Of a stretch of DNA of 64,000 nucleotides, positions 51,699 to 63,388 are shown piece after piece. Below the pieces are notes generated by a model, which saw only the letters and a program-made list of their open reading frames with translations, had not been told where the DNA came from and did no database searches. Source of the stretch: Cryoendolithus antarcticus (Eukaryota; Ascomycota; Dothideomycetes; Cladosporiales; Cladosporiaceae). The stretch lies in NCBI GenBank assembly GCA_002077065.1, contig NAJO01000019.1:62001-126000 (forward strand), in the 5' to 3' direction. How positions within the stretch are numbered: position 1 is the stretch's first letter; each line of letters opens with the position of its first letter. Position numbers and translations under genes: made by a program.

Positions 51699-53354
51699 TC
51701 ACAGCCTCGCTACCTCCCCCACGCCCTCATCGATCCGTTCCCTCCTCCCCTCACTCCCACTGCCCCTCCCCGCAAAGTTTAACCCCATACTCACCCACCA
51801 ATCCTCAGGCACATCGTCCCTCTGCGCCAACCTCTCCACAACTCGCCTCATAGCATTCAAATCCGTCTCATCGCTCAGCACCTCCGTCTGCTCGACGATC
51901 GAACGCGCCCTCTCATCCTGCTCGACTACGGCAGCTTCTCGCGTGCGTCTTGGCGGCGCGATGGCTGGGTGGGTGTCGACGTAGGTGCGTCCCGACGCAT
52001 TCAAAGCGTCGACGGCGAGGTCGGCGGCTCGTTCGGTGCGAAGGCGTAGTGCGCGTTCGGCGGCGAGTTCAGCGTGCCCGGGCTCGGCGCTACCGATGAG
52101 GGATAGGCGTTCGCGGCCGGATTCTGTGCGGAGCGCTTCTTCGATCAGGCGGAAGCCGATGTCTACGCTGTGACCTTCGTGGCCGATCGTGAAGCGCGTC
52201 CCTTGTTCGCTTTGCAGGCGTCTGTGATATGATATGCGAGCTTGGCCTGCTCTAGTGTCTGATTCCATGTTGTAGAGATGCGAGGCGAAGGTTGCGGAGT
52301 GGGCCAGGAGGGAGACTTCTTCGTCTTCTTCGTCCATGGAGAAGGAGCCGCAGGAATCGGAGTCGGCTTCTCCTTCGAGGTCGTCCATTGGATCGATGGC
52401 GGAGGAGGCGGGGCTGCTGCTGGCAGAGGGGTGTGAAGACTGTGTGCTGCCACCTGTGCCGAAGGAGGCGCTTGCGGCGGCGCTAGTGAAGCTGCTGCTT
52501 GCTGAGGGAAGGGTGGTGTCTGGGGCGATGGTGCTGCGCATGAGGTCCCAGGTGTCGGCTGCCGGCGTGGGACTGCGATTGCGGTCGCCGAGGCCATCTA
52601 CTGGTACTGGCGAAGACGGTTGCCAGGAGCGAGAGAGCGGATGATGAGATCGAGGCGGCGCGGCGAGGACGGGATCCGGATAGTAAAGGATGTCAGGCTG
52701 CCCAGGCGCTTGCAGGAGTACCGGCTCGACAGGTGGAGTTAAGACGGTTGCCCTTGGTGGTGCCGTGGCCTCTTCCCCAGCCGCCACATCTGGCCGAGTG
52801 AGCATGTGGAAATCCCACGTCCCCGGCGGCCTCCTATGCCGCTCACTCAACTGCCTGATCCTATCCGAGCTCGCCTGTATCCGCGCATCTATACGCGCAA
52901 GCTCCCTCTCTGTAGCCTCGTCATCATACAGCTCGCCCTGCGCCCTCAAGCTCGCAGCCAGACCATCAGCCCGCCTCGATAGCCGCTCAGTCTGCTCCCT
53001 CAGTCGCGCGAGACTCGAGTCCAGTGCCTGCGACTCATTCTCCCGCTGCCGGTAAGCCCGCGTGACAATCGGCGGATCACGATATCGCCGCTCGCGGTCA
53101 GCTGACTCGAGCAATGTCGAGATTGGGGGCACGCCGGCGCGCCCATTGCGGCGGGTAAAGCGCGAAGTCCTGCCATCCAACGCTGGCGGCGGCGAGCGCT
53201 CGAGACGAGGCGCGAAGGCACGTGTATCGCGTCGTGACCCGCCTCGTGGGCCGTGTATGGAGGGCCGTCGGCGAATGGAGGAGCGGGCTGCGGCTGTGGG
53301 GTCGGTCTTAATCGCTGCGGGCTTGTTGACCTTCTCGTCGGGATCGGTCCACAT
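51699..53354 (-). CDS. unknown 551-residue protein, coiled coil and acidic region
   Basis: Single open frame. Residues ~1-95 are basic and low in order (RSSIRRRPSIHGPRGGSRRD). Residues ~105-175 form a predicted coiled coil (SLARLREQTERLSRRADGLA; ARIDARIQASSDRIRQLSER). The middle is Pro/Ser-rich, then an acidic patch (DSCGSFSMDEEDEEV). The C-terminal ~150 residues are helical and end in a conserved-looking DDVPEDWWVSMGLNFAGRG. I do not recognise a named family; proteins with a similar PxxWWxSMGL end occur as uncharacterised fungal proteins (recollection). No membrane helix or signal peptide. The first ATG is used. It shares a 550-nt divergent promoter with the folate gene. Confidence 0.7.
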   Translation of the reverse strand: MWTDPDEKVNKPAAIKTDPTAAARSSIRRRPSIHGPRGGSRRDTRAFAPRLERSPPPALDGRTSRFTRRNGRAGVPPISTLLESADRERRYRDPPIVTRAYRQRENESQALDSSLARLREQTERLSRRADGLAASLRAQGELYDDEATERELARIDARIQASSDRIRQLSERHRRPPGTWDFHMLTRPDVAAGEEATAPPRATVLTPPVEPVLLQAPGQPDILYYPDPVLAAPPRSHHPLSRSWQPSSPVPVDGLGDRNRSPTPAADTWDLMRSTIAPDTTLPSASSSFTSAAASASFGTGGSTQSSHPSASSSPASSAIDPMDDLEGEADSDSCGSFSMDEEDEEVSLLAHSATFASHLYNMESDTRAGQARISYHRRLQSEQGTRFTIGHEGHSVDIGFRLIEEALRTESGRERLSLIGSAEPGHAELAAERALRLRTERAADLAVDALNASGRTYVDTHPAIAPPRRTREAAVVEQDERARSIVEQTEVLSDETDLNAMRRVVERLAQRDDVPEDWWVSMGLNFAGRGSGSEGRRERIDEGVGEVARL

Positions 53355-53905
53355 ACTACAAATTGCTGTGTGAGCGAATTCTGCAAATACGACTTGCGCG
53401 AAACGAGGCTACGCGCCGCGCAAAATAAGGACTGGGGGCCAAGCTTACGGGAGGCCCATGGCTGCGGTGTGAGCGCGGACAAGTGAAGTGGCGGTGTTAG
53501 ACCAGCTACGCGACCGCAATGAGGGGAGATTGAAGAAGCAAAGGGCGGAGTGGAGATGTTGCTATTGAGTCGTCAATTGTCCGTTGTCGCGTTGCCTCGT
53601 TCAGCCGCCACGCTTGACTTTTGAGGAGCCGTCGGACCGCCCCGCGCGCTGATGCGAATGCATGTGCGACCTGCATGCTTCACTTACAATCCTCAAATGG
53701 GAAAGCCCAGTCGTCGACGACAATCTTTCCACGCCGCTCGATCAGCCACTTGAAATTGCTGTAGACATGCTCTCTTCCGTTGACGCGGCTCGGAACCCAG
53801 AACCGGCTCGATGAGCAGGCCAAGCACCCGCCACCCGGCTATCGAGAGGCGTTGTAGAGACTACCATCGGGATTCGCGTTGCTTGAGCGCCAGGAAGTCC
53901 TCAAG
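53355..53905. promoter_or_regulatory. divergent promoter, unknown gene / folate synthase
   Basis: 551 nt between oppositely directed starts. The frame of the folate gene is open a little upstream of its ATG (to about 53879) but without another ATG. No specific site is claimed. Confidence 0.45.
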
Positions 53906-55354
53906 ATGATCACCCCAGGTCTCTCCCGTATCTCTCGTCTCCTCGCCACCACTCCCCTTCCCTGGCCAGCAATCCACGTAGCAGGCACAAATGGCAAAGG
54001 CTCAGTCTGCACTTACATCTCCGCTATGCTAGATGCGTATAACGCCTCAACCTACCGCACTCACCTCGATCAATCCCGAATCTCTCACGGCAGATTCACG
54101 AGTCCTCATTTGATCGATCGATGGGATTGCATCACTATCGACGGCCTAGTCGTCGATGACGGGGAATACAAGCGAATTGAGAGCAAGCTCAAAGGTCAAA
54201 ATGCTGGAGGCGGCATCGGCGCGAGCGAGTTCGAGGTACTGACGGCAACTGCGTTCAAGCTCTTCACTCAGGCGAAGGTCGATGTTGCAGTCGTAGAGGT
54301 AGGAATGGGCGGGAGACTCGACGCGACCAATATTTTGGGTCAGCCTGTTGATGCTTCCGTTCTGTCTCCTGGCACAGGAGCGCCCACGAGAGCGAAGCCT
54401 TTGATCACGACGCTGGCCTCTATCTCGCTTGATCACCAGGAGTGGCTTGGCGATAGCCTGGCCGCGATTGCGAGGGAGAAAGCAGGGATCATGAAGAAGG
54501 GCGTGCCTGTTGTGTATGGCGATAGCGTCCAGGAAGAGGTCGCGGAAGTGTTCGAAGCCATCGCGGATGAGGTTGGAGCTGATGTGACCAGCTCCCAATG
54601 TGAGTTCGAAACCATTGACGTCGGCCTACCAGTGCATTTCTCTGCGTCAAGAACAGCCTCAGGAGACACCGCTAGTACAGACCACGACTTCCCCGTGTCC
54701 CTCGGAACACACGAGCGCGCCAACGCGGTCCTGGCCTTTCGTTCGACATGTTTGGCCCTCCAGAAACTAAAGCGAATTCCCAAGTCTTCGGCTCCTCCTT
54801 CGGCATCGGAGCTTGTCCCTCACTACTCCAATCTAATCCGGTCCCTTCTCGCCGTACCTGCGAATGTCACGACCCCAGGAAGGAGCCAGATGCTCTCTCT
54901 CAGCGCTCTCACGGGCCGGGTAGAGGCCGTACTGTTGGACGGTGCGCACAACGCAGAGGCCGCGCTGGCACTCCGTGAGACCATCGAGACCCGCTTCCCA
55001 GACGCAAAGCGCAGGACCTGGGTCCTCGCCGCCAGCAGCACCAAAGATGTAGCTGCTTTGATCATGGGATTTGGTGTAAAGACAAAGGACCATGTACTAA
55101 CAGTCGAATTTGGCGAAGTCGATGGTATGCCATGGGTCAAAGCAATGTCTGCGGAAAAAGTGTTGCAGGCTGTGCGGCAGGTGACGAACAGAAATGACAC
55201 GGAGTCCGGCCAACGGCAATCGCTTGGTGCGGATGTCGAGAGTGGACTCATAGCCGCCTGTCAGGCTTCCAACGGCGGACCAGTCATCATAGCTGGGAGT
55301 CTGTACCTGGTCGGAGATGTGCTCAGACTCGTCCGCCGTGCTGAGAAAGGCTGA
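53906..55354 (+). CDS. fol3: dihydrofolate / folylpolyglutamate synthase (Fol3-like)
   Basis: Mur-ligase-type ATP-dependent enzyme adding glutamate to dihydropteroate or folate. Intronless, 482 aa from the ATG at 53906 (MITPGLSRISRLLATTPLPW). That is where the family begins. The P-loop is IHVAGTNGKGSVCTYISAML. Then SPHLIDRWDCITIDG, the Mg/ATP motif VVEVGMGGRLDATN, ISLDHQEWLGDSLAAIAREK, AGIMKKGVPVVYG and LLDGAHNAEAALALRE. An insertion after NAS (TYRTHLDQSRISH) between the P-loop and the GRFTSPHL motif is longer than usual. The small C-terminal domain ends VIIAGSLYLVGDVLRL. Fol3 (dihydrofolate synthase) is preferred over Met7 because of length and RISRLL start. It is convergent with lipoate ligase, stops 22 nt apart. 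Confidence 0.92.
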   Translation: MITPGLSRISRLLATTPLPWPAIHVAGTNGKGSVCTYISAMLDAYNASTYRTHLDQSRISHGRFTSPHLIDRWDCITIDGLVVDDGEYKRIESKLKGQNAGGGIGASEFEVLTATAFKLFTQAKVDVAVVEVGMGGRLDATNILGQPVDASVLSPGTGAPTRAKPLITTLASISLDHQEWLGDSLAAIAREKAGIMKKGVPVVYGDSVQEEVAEVFEAIADEVGADVTSSQCEFETIDVGLPVHFSASRTASGDTASTDHDFPVSLGTHERANAVLAFRSTCLALQKLKRIPKSSAPPSASELVPHYSNLIRSLLAVPANVTTPGRSQMLSLSALTGRVEAVLLDGAHNAEAALALRETIETRFPDAKRRTWVLAASSTKDVAALIMGFGVKTKDHVLTVEFGEVDGMPWVKAMSAEKVLQAVRQVTNRNDTESGQRQSLGADVESGLIAACQASNGGPVIIAGSLYLVGDVLRLVRRAEKG

Positions 55355-55376
55355 AGCGCTTATACGCGCCTTAAAT

Positions 55377-56684
55377 TCATGCAATGCTCGGTAGCATCCT
55401 GCTAAGCCAGGCAGTCGCTTGTTTCCAGGACGCGGTGAGGGAAACGTCTGCCGGCGCAGGTAACGGTTGTTGCCATTCTGTGATCTCGTGCACCCGTTGG
55501 CCGATCAGCGAGTCACCCATGGACAGCGTCAAGCCTCTAGTGCTGCGGAGAAGGACGTCGACAGCCGTGATCGCACCATAGCGGACTGTGAGATCAACAG
55601 AGGCATGTGAAGGATTCAGCATGGCAGAAGCATCAGGCTTCTTGCCTAGCAGGGGCGTAGATGAAAGCGTGAACTGTGGCGTCTGGAGGAACGTCCACTC
55701 GGGGGACTACACCGCCGGACAACGAACGTTAGCGTCCCCATGGATGAGTGTACGACTGACATAACATACCTCTAGCTCCCTGATACCCTCTGAAACTCCC
55801 TTCCTGTCAGCCCATGCCTCTCCCAAGTCTTCCACCTCCATTCCGTGCTGGCCACCATACATCCTCCTAAACTCCCGCTGCACAGCCTCCATGAAGTCCT
55901 CCACTTCCAATTGCAGGTTCCCTACCGGTGAGCTCACACTCTCCACTCCTCTAGCAGACATGAACCGTTTCGCAGGACTCCTCAGCAACTTGGGAATGAC
56001 TCCCAAGTTCGGAGTCGAGAGTAAGCACGTACCATGGTGCAGTGCCCTCCCGCGCGTGAGCTTGTAGGCTGAGCCGGAGACTTTGAGAGGCGTTACGTCC
56101 TTGCTGGTGAACGGCGTGACATGAGTATCTTCCGGATCCGCAGAAGAGGCTTCAGTGCCTTGATCCAAGACGATATCATGTCGTTCGTTCACCCTCGCCC
56201 TCGCCACCCCAAGCAACCGCAAAGCCCGAACGACCATCTCGGCATGCTTGTCGCGAGTGAACTCGGCAGAAGGACAAATGACAGTCCAGTTGACATTGCC
56301 GAGATCGTGGAAGACTGTGCCGCCTCCGCTGCGGCGACGGACGAGATCGATGGGTTCAGAGATCCCGAGAGAAGAGGCATTTCGTAGAAGGGACAAGTCC
56401 GTTTCTAGCCAGGGATTCTGGTTCCGGCCGATGATTATGCTTGGTCGGTTGCGGTAGAGGAACAGGATTGTGGAGTCCGGCGTTGCGGTGGAGAGGAGGT
56501 GGTGTTCCAGGGAGAGGTTGAGGTGAGGGGTGTGGGAGGAGGAGATGTAGGATTTGACATCGCTCTGACAAGGCCGCGTGGTGTAGAATCGACGGCGATG
56601 TGGTGAAACAGCATTTGATTTGGTTCCTGATTTCCATCCCGATGTGCCTGATGGCCTGCGAAGCACTGTCGGAGGTAGTTTCAT
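55377..56684 (-). CDS. lipoate-protein ligase A-like (Aim22)
   Basis: Mitochondrial lipoyltransferase/ligase attaching lipoate to dehydrogenase E2 subunits. Exons 56684-55770 and 55706-55377 give 414 aa. The intron join IRELE|SPEWTFLQTPQF restores the C-terminal accessory domain. The first ~40 residues are basic (PSGTSGWKSGTKSNAVSPHR), a likely presequence. Catalytic-domain motifs: NLSLEHHLL, IIIGRNQNPW, VRRRSGGGTVFHDLGNVNW, NERHDIVLD, KVSGSAYKLTRGRALHHGT with the catalytic Lys, and CLLSTPNL. The accessory domain reads VRYGAITAVDVLLRSTRG to the stop. Full-length for the family. Confidence 0.92.
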
Positions 56685-57056
56685 CGAGACATTGTTCCAG
56701 TAGCACGTGATCGACGTCTAGGCTGCCAAACTATGACAACGTCACCTGCGTCGAGAATGCAAATCACTTGAGTGAAGCTGAAGGTGATGGGAAGAGGACA
56801 CAACAGCGACAAGACCGGCGACCAAGCATGTGCAAGCCGGGATTCGCCCACGCACGCGCTGCTGGTGCCAGCCCAATGCCCACGCTAGCGCAGGTACGTT
56901 GCGTCGAGGGGTCCACTCACATGCTTCACTCGACGCAATATAATCCGCACCTCAAACACGCTCGCAGTGACCATGGCAGCCTATCCTCTACACCCTCCTG
57001 GCTAACACTCCACCTCATCGTCGCCAGACAACACCGCTCCGCGACCACCACATTGC
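56685..57056. promoter_or_regulatory. divergent promoter, lipoate ligase / Sog2-like
   Basis: 372 nt between oppositely directed starts. No exon seen. Confidence 0.45.
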
Positions 57057-60000
57057 ATGACTGCGCACGCGACAGCGCAGAATGCAATGGCTTCAGACAC
57101 CGGAGGCCTATTCGATGGCCGCCCTTTCATGGCCGCCGCAGACATCATAGCCTTCGTCAAGAAAGAGCTGGATATCGACGATGAGCACCTCGCGCGTGTG
57201 GTTACTACGAGTTCAGGCGACTTGCCGCGCGATGCACACTCCGGCGTGACACTCGACTTGAGCCATAAGAACATACGGGATCTGCCAGTTGAGGTTGTGG
57301 AATTGATAAGAGACAAGGTCGAGCGTCTGGCTCTATCGCACAATCCGGCGATCAATGTGCCAATGCAGATTGTCCATTGCGACCGCTTGCGCTACTTGAA
57401 TGTGCGATGGAATGGACTGCGCAACTTTCCCGAGGCCATCTTGCAGTTGTCAAAGCTGGAGATTCTGGACATTAGCAAGAATCGCATTGTGGCGATACCG
57501 GAAGGGATTAAGCGGATGACTTCGCTCAAGTTCTTGGCTGTAGCGAGGAATAAGATCACGCGGCTTCCGCTCTCGCTCGGGGAGATGACGAGTCTGAGCA
57601 AGCTGAAATTCGACGAGAATCCGATTGAGTTTCCGCCGCCGGAAGTCTTCGCGCAGTCTATGGATGGAAGTACTGTGTCGCTTGAGACCGAGAAGGAGAA
57701 GGATGTGTGTCAGCAGGTGAAACGGTTCCTGAAGCAGGCTGCGCTACGCGAGAGGATGATGAATGGAGGAGAGAGTGACACGAGTGAGAGTAACGTCGAG
57801 ACACCAAGACCGGTCAAGCGCGGCTTTGGTGGTCGCTTTCCAGTCCGCCCGAGCATTAGTGGTATCGATGCTCTCCCAGACTTCAACACTGGACCTTCGC
57901 CACCGAACAATGTACCTCCGATCCCGTCCCGCTCGCACGCACGAATCACATCGCAGACGCTGGGCAGTCTGGGCCTTCAGAGCAGACGCCCCGGCATCGC
58001 ACCTCTGCTGACGTCTGGGGGCGACTTCTCCCGCAGCCGTAGCGAGACTGTGTCGAGCACCGCCAGCCTGCGTGCGCGCAGGCAAGGCTTCGTGCCAAGC
58101 AAGCGCAATGTTAGCAACACGCTTGATCTGAGCGCAGTCAACGAGATGAGCGGCCAAGCCTCGGCTCGCTCGAGTACTGCTACGGTTCGACCGCCCAACT
58201 CGCGCAAGGCCAGCATGTCTTCGCTGTACCGCAGTGTCTCTACAGCGACAAGCGCGGCGACTTCGCGCGCGACGAGCCCAGTTGACGATCGCTTTGATCG
58301 TGGACCCACGCCCAGGCCGTTGCCAGCCACGAGGTCTCAGGGCCTTTCACCTGCCACGGGTTTGCAAGCCACAAAGCGTCTGAGCTATATTCTCCATGAG
58401 CTGCATCGCTCAATCGGACACGTAGCTCGTGGCCTGAAGGCATCAACGCCGAAGAAGACGATGCTGGAGCGCCAACTGTTCGCAGCTGGGGATCATCTCG
58501 ACGGACTCGACCAGCATATCGGGCGTATGACCGAAGACCTACAGCCTGCAGCACTGAAAGGACTTGTTTCGATCGCATGCAGCACCCTTAAAGCCTACGA
58601 GATGGTCGTGAGAGAGCTGAAGGGCAGCGTTCAGAAAATCTTGACCAGCGTCGAGCCGCTCTTCATTCGCTGCCTTCTTCATCAAGTCTACATGACAATG
58701 CTTGAAGCGCGCAACATCTGCAAGATGCTCGGCTTCATGATTGTGATTCGGCCGCCCGAGAAGCGTCTACGAGCGTCTCAAGCTTGGAGCACCAAGACTG
58801 TCACCCCAACGCAGCCTAGACCGACCACCAGCCGTCGTCTTCGCGGCAACACGATCCTCCGCAGCGCTAGCAGTAACGCTACTCTCCGCACAATGCCACC
58901 TCCAGTGCCACTCAACAGCAGCGCCAGTACTCGCACGAACACTATGACTTCACTCAGCGCATCATCACTCAGCGCCACGACTCCCCGCTCAGGCGGCTCA
59001 TTCAATGCTTCCTTACCCTCGCGCAGCAATACCCTCCGGAGCGTCGCCGCGGCTGAAGACAGCGACGAAGGGGACCTAGCCTTCGAGCGCATCTTCTTCA
59101 AGCTCCGCAGCGCCTGCGAGCTTGCTCTTTCAGATCTTCCGCTTTGCCTAGCAGAATTCAAGAAAGAACGAGAAAACGCCGAGACATCCGCCGGCCGCGG
59201 GCAAGTCGCAGCAGCCTGGACTGTCGCACTCGACAAATGCAAGACCGTCATACGCGCGAACGACGCGCTGCACAATCGGTTGATGACGCTGAGATTGAAA
59301 GACCCGGGTGTACGCAAGCAGCGAGACTTCTGGCTGCTGTGCGACGCCTTCGTTTCGGTAAAGCCCACCCCTTCTCCTAAACTTCCTCCTGCTCTTTCGC
59401 GCCCAACTCGTGCGCCCGTCCGGCCGTGGCAGCAGTACACCAAGCCCCCCACGGTGTTCTTGCGTGACAGGCCTTTCGCGTACCGGAAGCACATTCCCCT
59501 AGCCCCAGCACATTCATGTACTCCTTCCCCAGCACTAGAATGAGCACCAGCGGCTGCGAAGCCGCACCCACTTATATACCCCAACAACCCCAATACTAAC
59601 GTCCCACAGACCTGGACCGACCTCGCCTCCGAAGTCAAGATCTTAGCCCAGAACAGAATAGACATCACGGCCGTGCGCCGCGTCATGCGACCTCTCCAAC
59701 GCTGCCTCAAGGAAGCCTCGAAAATCATCTCCTCCTCCCCACTCTACCAACAACACATGCGCCTCCACGCCTCCTCGAACCCGCTCCCGCCGAGCCTCTC
59801 AATCACCACAACGTCCTCGCATCCGATCCCACCCGGCCCCTTAACAGCAGGAGGAGGCACCTACGCCACACCCCTCGCCGCCGCTCTCGGCACCGCCGCC
59901 CAAGCCAGTCTAGTCCCTTCAGTAAGCACACTCCAGCTCCAAAACGACTACTCCTTCCAAGGCGGCCCCGCCTTACTCGGCGGTGGAATCCGCGATATGC

Positions 60001-60257
60001 ACAGCATCCTGCGCATGCCGTACCAAATGTCCAACAACGCGGGTGGCCCGCCGGCGCATATTACGCAACTGCCGCAAGCGACGCAGTCGGCTACGGATCT
60101 ACGGTTTGGGGATATTAGAAGTACTTTGGGCGCGGGACTGCAGCACGAGAGGGGTGATACGAGTCTCGGACCTGCGTTTCCGGGGACGAGAGGGGAGAGT
60201 GGTGGGAGCGCGAGTGCGGGATTGCTGAGGCGAGATGCGGCGGGAAATTTGAGGTAA
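57057..60257 (+). CDS. Sog2-like leucine-rich repeat protein of the RAM pathway
   Basis: Scaffold of the RAM/MOR network (Cbk1-Mob2 kinase regulation, polarised growth and cell separation). Exons 57057-59357 and 59610-60257 give 982 aa. The join DAFVS|TWTDLASEVK is in phase, and the 252-nt intron ends in a perfect TACTAAC branch site and CACAG. Residues ~60-200 hold five to six leucine-rich repeats: LDLSHKNIRDLPVEV, LRYLNVRWNGLRNFPE, LEILDISKNRIVAIPEG, LKFLAVARNKITRLP, LSKLKFDENPIEFPPP. A disordered Ser/Arg/Pro region follows, then the long helical RAM-signalling region (LSYILHELHRSIGHVARGLK; LFAAGDHLDGLDQHIGRM; FERIFFKLRSACELALSDLP). A second in-frame Met (residue 11) could be the real start. 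The C-terminus is Gly/Ala/Ser-rich. Confidence 0.88.
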
Positions 60258-60904
60258 GATGAGCGTTGCGTGAGGTTACATTACGTTTTGTGTGGCGGCG
60301 GCGGCAGCAGCAGCAGCAGCAGCAGCAGCAGAATGGCATGCTACAAACCTGGATCTGGAGAGGGCAGATCAACGATGAGAGGCACTTTTAGTGGGCGCTG
60401 AGTGTGATTGGGTTGAGTTGGTGCAATTGGAGGGCATTGCTTGCTCGCTTGGTTCATGAGATGGGAGCACGCATTGAACGGCCGATGAATGATGGTGCAT
60501 ATGAAGGATTGCGCTTGTAACACTAGAGTGGTCGCCCGCTCTCACAGAGATGGCATGGGCATATGGCAGTACATGGCGCAGACAATATTAGCGTTGGCAG
60601 GCTATAGAGCTTAGGGGAGAGAACACTTTGTATGATAGAGACGGCGATGCCTAGCCAGCCATTGAATCAATCTTGATGCCACTGATGAGACTGATTCACG
60701 AAGGACACACAGAATGAAAGACCTGAACAGGTGATGGAGTTGGGTTGTGCAGCGGCGATTGTATTGGCATGGTCTAGCTTGCGTTGGCTGCAACGATATA
60801 CATTACTCCGTGAAGCAACGATTCCGTCATTGTGCTGCCGTTCAGTAACCTGCGTGATCTGCCAGTAATGTCCACCGTGACCGTGTCGATTCGAGACCGA
60901 GCGC
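60258..60904. other. 3' flanks of converging genes
   Basis: About 650 nt between the Sog2-like stop and the P1 stop. Contains the trinucleotide repeat listed separately; no gene seen. Confidence 0.45.
60294..60331. repeat. GGC/AGC trinucleotide repeat
   Basis: About four GGC units run directly into eight to nine AGC units, ~40 nt after the Sog2-like stop codon, so probably in its 3' untranslated region. On the other strand it is a CTG repeat. Confidence 0.85.
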
Positions 60905-61461
60905 TTAGTCGAAGAGGCCGAAACCCATGTCCTCGTCGGACTCTTCCTTCTCTGTGACGCAAAGTGGTCAGCAAACGTCACTCTGACCTTCCCGAGCCGG
61001 AACATCTTTTTCCAGCTCGCATCCGAGCTTCCATTCACAAGGAATTCAATGCGGGCAAACTCACCCTCCTCCTTCTCCTCGGGCTTCGCCTCCTCCACGG
61101 CACCTCCAGCAGCTCCTCCAGCCGCGCCACCGGCAGCGGGCGCAGCAGCGGCACCGCCTCCAGAGCCGACGTTCAACAGCAGGTCCTTGACGTCCTTGCC
61201 CTCGAGGGCCTTGGCGAAGAGGGTCGTCCAGATGGGCTCGACGTCGGGGACTTTGGCGGCGGTGATGAGGGATTGGAGTTTGTCGGCCTGTTGATTTGAA
61301 TTAGTAAGACTGTTGGGCAACTGGTTGAGAGTAGCCGTGGTAGGGTGTATATGCTCCATGAAGGTGGGAGCAATGATGGAGGGCAGGCATACAGTGATCT
61401 CTACGCCATCATCGGCGAGGATGAGGGCCGCGTAGGAGGTGGCGAGCTCGGAGGTAGACAT
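60905..61461 (-). CDS. rpp1: 60S acidic ribosomal protein P1
   Basis: Acidic stalk protein of the large ribosomal subunit that recruits elongation factors, paired with P2. Exons 61461-61393, 61287-61065 and 60951-60905 give 112 aa, normal for P1. N-terminal fold: [20 protein letters not shown], joined [15 protein letters not shown], then [20 protein letters not shown]. An Ala/Gly hinge ([20 protein letters not shown]) leads to the Glu/Lys tail and the universal acidic end [13 protein letters not shown], encoded by the 47-nt last exon. Intron 1 (105 nt) is stop-free and a multiple of three. Introns of 105 and 113 nt are longer than the local norm, as is common in ribosomal protein genes. Confidence 0.96.
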
Positions 61462-61852
61462 CTTTGTGTAATGTGGATGGTGATAGCAGATGAGATGCTA
61501 GACACGTTTCGGCGCGTACGTGCAAGACTTCTTCTCGATTGCAGTGCAGGGCGTGGGTGAGGTCAGGGTGCGGGCGGATTTGCATGTGGGCAATTTTGGT
61601 GCCAAGACTTGGGGATCATGACTCGCGCGCGAGACGGAGATGACTGAGGCGACAAGGCACGAGGGCAATCAGGGCAATCGCGGCTCAGGGCGGGCGGGGG
61701 TGTTTGGCAGGAGCTGCCGAGTGGTGGAGTATCGGATAGGATAGGGGTAGGGTAACTAGTTGGGAGTCTCGTGACCAGCGCGATCAGTGACTGGCAACGG
61801 TCAGCACCGCAGTGACACCTCCTCGCACTCCCCCAAGACAATCAATGCCACC
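61462..61852. promoter_or_regulatory. divergent promoter, P1 / DUF2408
   Basis: 391 nt between oppositely directed starts. GC-rich on the left; no exon seen. Confidence 0.45.
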
Positions 61853-63388
61853 ATGACCGACTCCCCAGCCTTCCGCGCCCCCCTCGACCCCGCCGAACAG
61901 CCCATCCTCGACTCAATCCTCACCCTCCGCGACAAGCTCAGCCTCCTCAAACAAGACCGCAGCACCTACGTCAAATCCCAAGATGTCATCTCATTGTACA
62001 ACGCTCTCCTCTCGCAAGTCTCCTCCCTCAACGCCCTCCGCGAGAACAAGCGTACCGAGCAAAATCGTGTAGATACAGTACTGGATGACTGCTTCCAGCT
62101 CATATCGCTCTTCTTCCTCACCATCGGGCGGAACAATGAAGCACCCGCTGTCTATTCGGCGGTGAGTACTGTCAAGCGGCTACTGGATCACTTGGCAGAA
62201 GCGAAATTCTACAGTCCCACGGATCTGGATGGGATTGAGGGCCATATAGTCAAATGGGAGGGGAGCGTTGAGCGGCATCCGGATGACTCGGAACATATGA
62301 TCACGTTGCTGAAAGCGAGGATTGCGGTTTGCAAGCAGACGTTACAGGAGTTGAGGGATGGGTTGAGTAGGCTGGATCCGCAGATGTTGGCGACGTATCA
62401 GAAGCTCGTGAGCATATTGCGGAGTTTGTCGGCTTGCAATACGCGGTCGAGGGTGAGTGATTGATGGTGTTAGATGCTATGAGGTGAGGCTGATGAGAGT
62501 GACAGTATCCAGAGCAAGAGGTCAAGGAGTTCGAAGCACAACTTCTGGAGATACAAGATGGACTCCACGAGACTCGCGATTCACATGTAGGCCAGAGCGC
62601 AGAAGAAGTCTACGCCGACCGACTCGCAGCCATCAGATTGACAGAAGGTGGCGCGCGAGAAGGCGACGTCGTGGTCAAGAGTCTGCTCGCACGCTGTCTG
62701 CTGTGGTGCGAGATCGTACAAGAAAAGTACCCCTACCATGCCCCTTCCACCTCCCTCACAGACGACTAACACAGCACGCAGGAAAGGCAAAATCGACGAC
62801 CGTTTCGAGGAAGTCTACACCAAACTCCTCAAAATCCGCAACAACCTCGAGCAAATGAACCTCACGCACGCCTGGTCCCTGCGCGAAACAGATCTCTACT
62901 CCTTCCAACGCCAGCTCGACCGCATAGACGAGTCGCGCGTCGAGGGAAATTTCCTAGATGCCCTCAATCGCCCCGCAGATCTCCACGCCCAGCGAACGCT
63001 GCTTTACCTCCTGCGCAAATCCTACGCCTTCATTTACCAGTACATTGTCTCCTCGGAACCCGTCTCGGAAGCGCTGCTGCCGATATATAACCAGCTGTTG
63101 ACGCTGAAGCGATGTCTTGTTGAAGTGCAAAATAATGGCGGCGTGGATAGTCCGAGGGAATTGTATCCTTACTCGATGAAGCTGAACAGTATTGATAACA
63201 TGAAGAAGGACGGGGCGTTTCGGATTGGCGATGAGATTCCTGAGGGGCAAGGGAGTTGTATCAGTTTGTTGGCGGAGTGCTTTGAGATGGCTTATGAGTT
63301 GAGGACGGAGGCGCAGGAGAAGGAGGAGGAGGCTGAGGAGCGGGCGCAGGCGCAGACGAATGGTGGAGTGGAGGTGGGAGGGAATTGA
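61853..63388 (+). CDS. DUF2408 protein (YPL260W/Cub1-like)
   Basis: Cytoplasmic or nuclear protein of a fungal family whose yeast member YPL260W is uncharacterised in detail. Exons 61853-62452, 62506-62726 and 62782-63388 give 475 aa. Joins: NTRSR|YPEQEVKEF and EIVQEK|KGKIDDRF. The second intron carries a GACTAAC branch site. Two DUF2408-like helical halves are visible. Half one: PILDSILTLRDKLSLLKQDR, SLYNALLSQVSSLNALRENK, DDCFQLISLFFLTIGRNNEA. Half two: RFEEVYTKLLKIRNNLEQMN, LDRIDESRVEGNFLDALNRP, LHAQRTLLYLLRKSYAFIYQ, PIYNQLLTLKRCLVEVQNNG. The C-terminus is Glu/Ala-rich (QEKEEEAEERAQAQTNGG). The ATG at 61853 is the only sensible start. Confidence 0.9.

Noticed and set aside
58778..59728. 316-codon antisense frame over the Sog2-like gene
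   Set aside because: Low-complexity Ser/Leu/Arg sequence mirroring the GC-rich coding strand; no start context or family.
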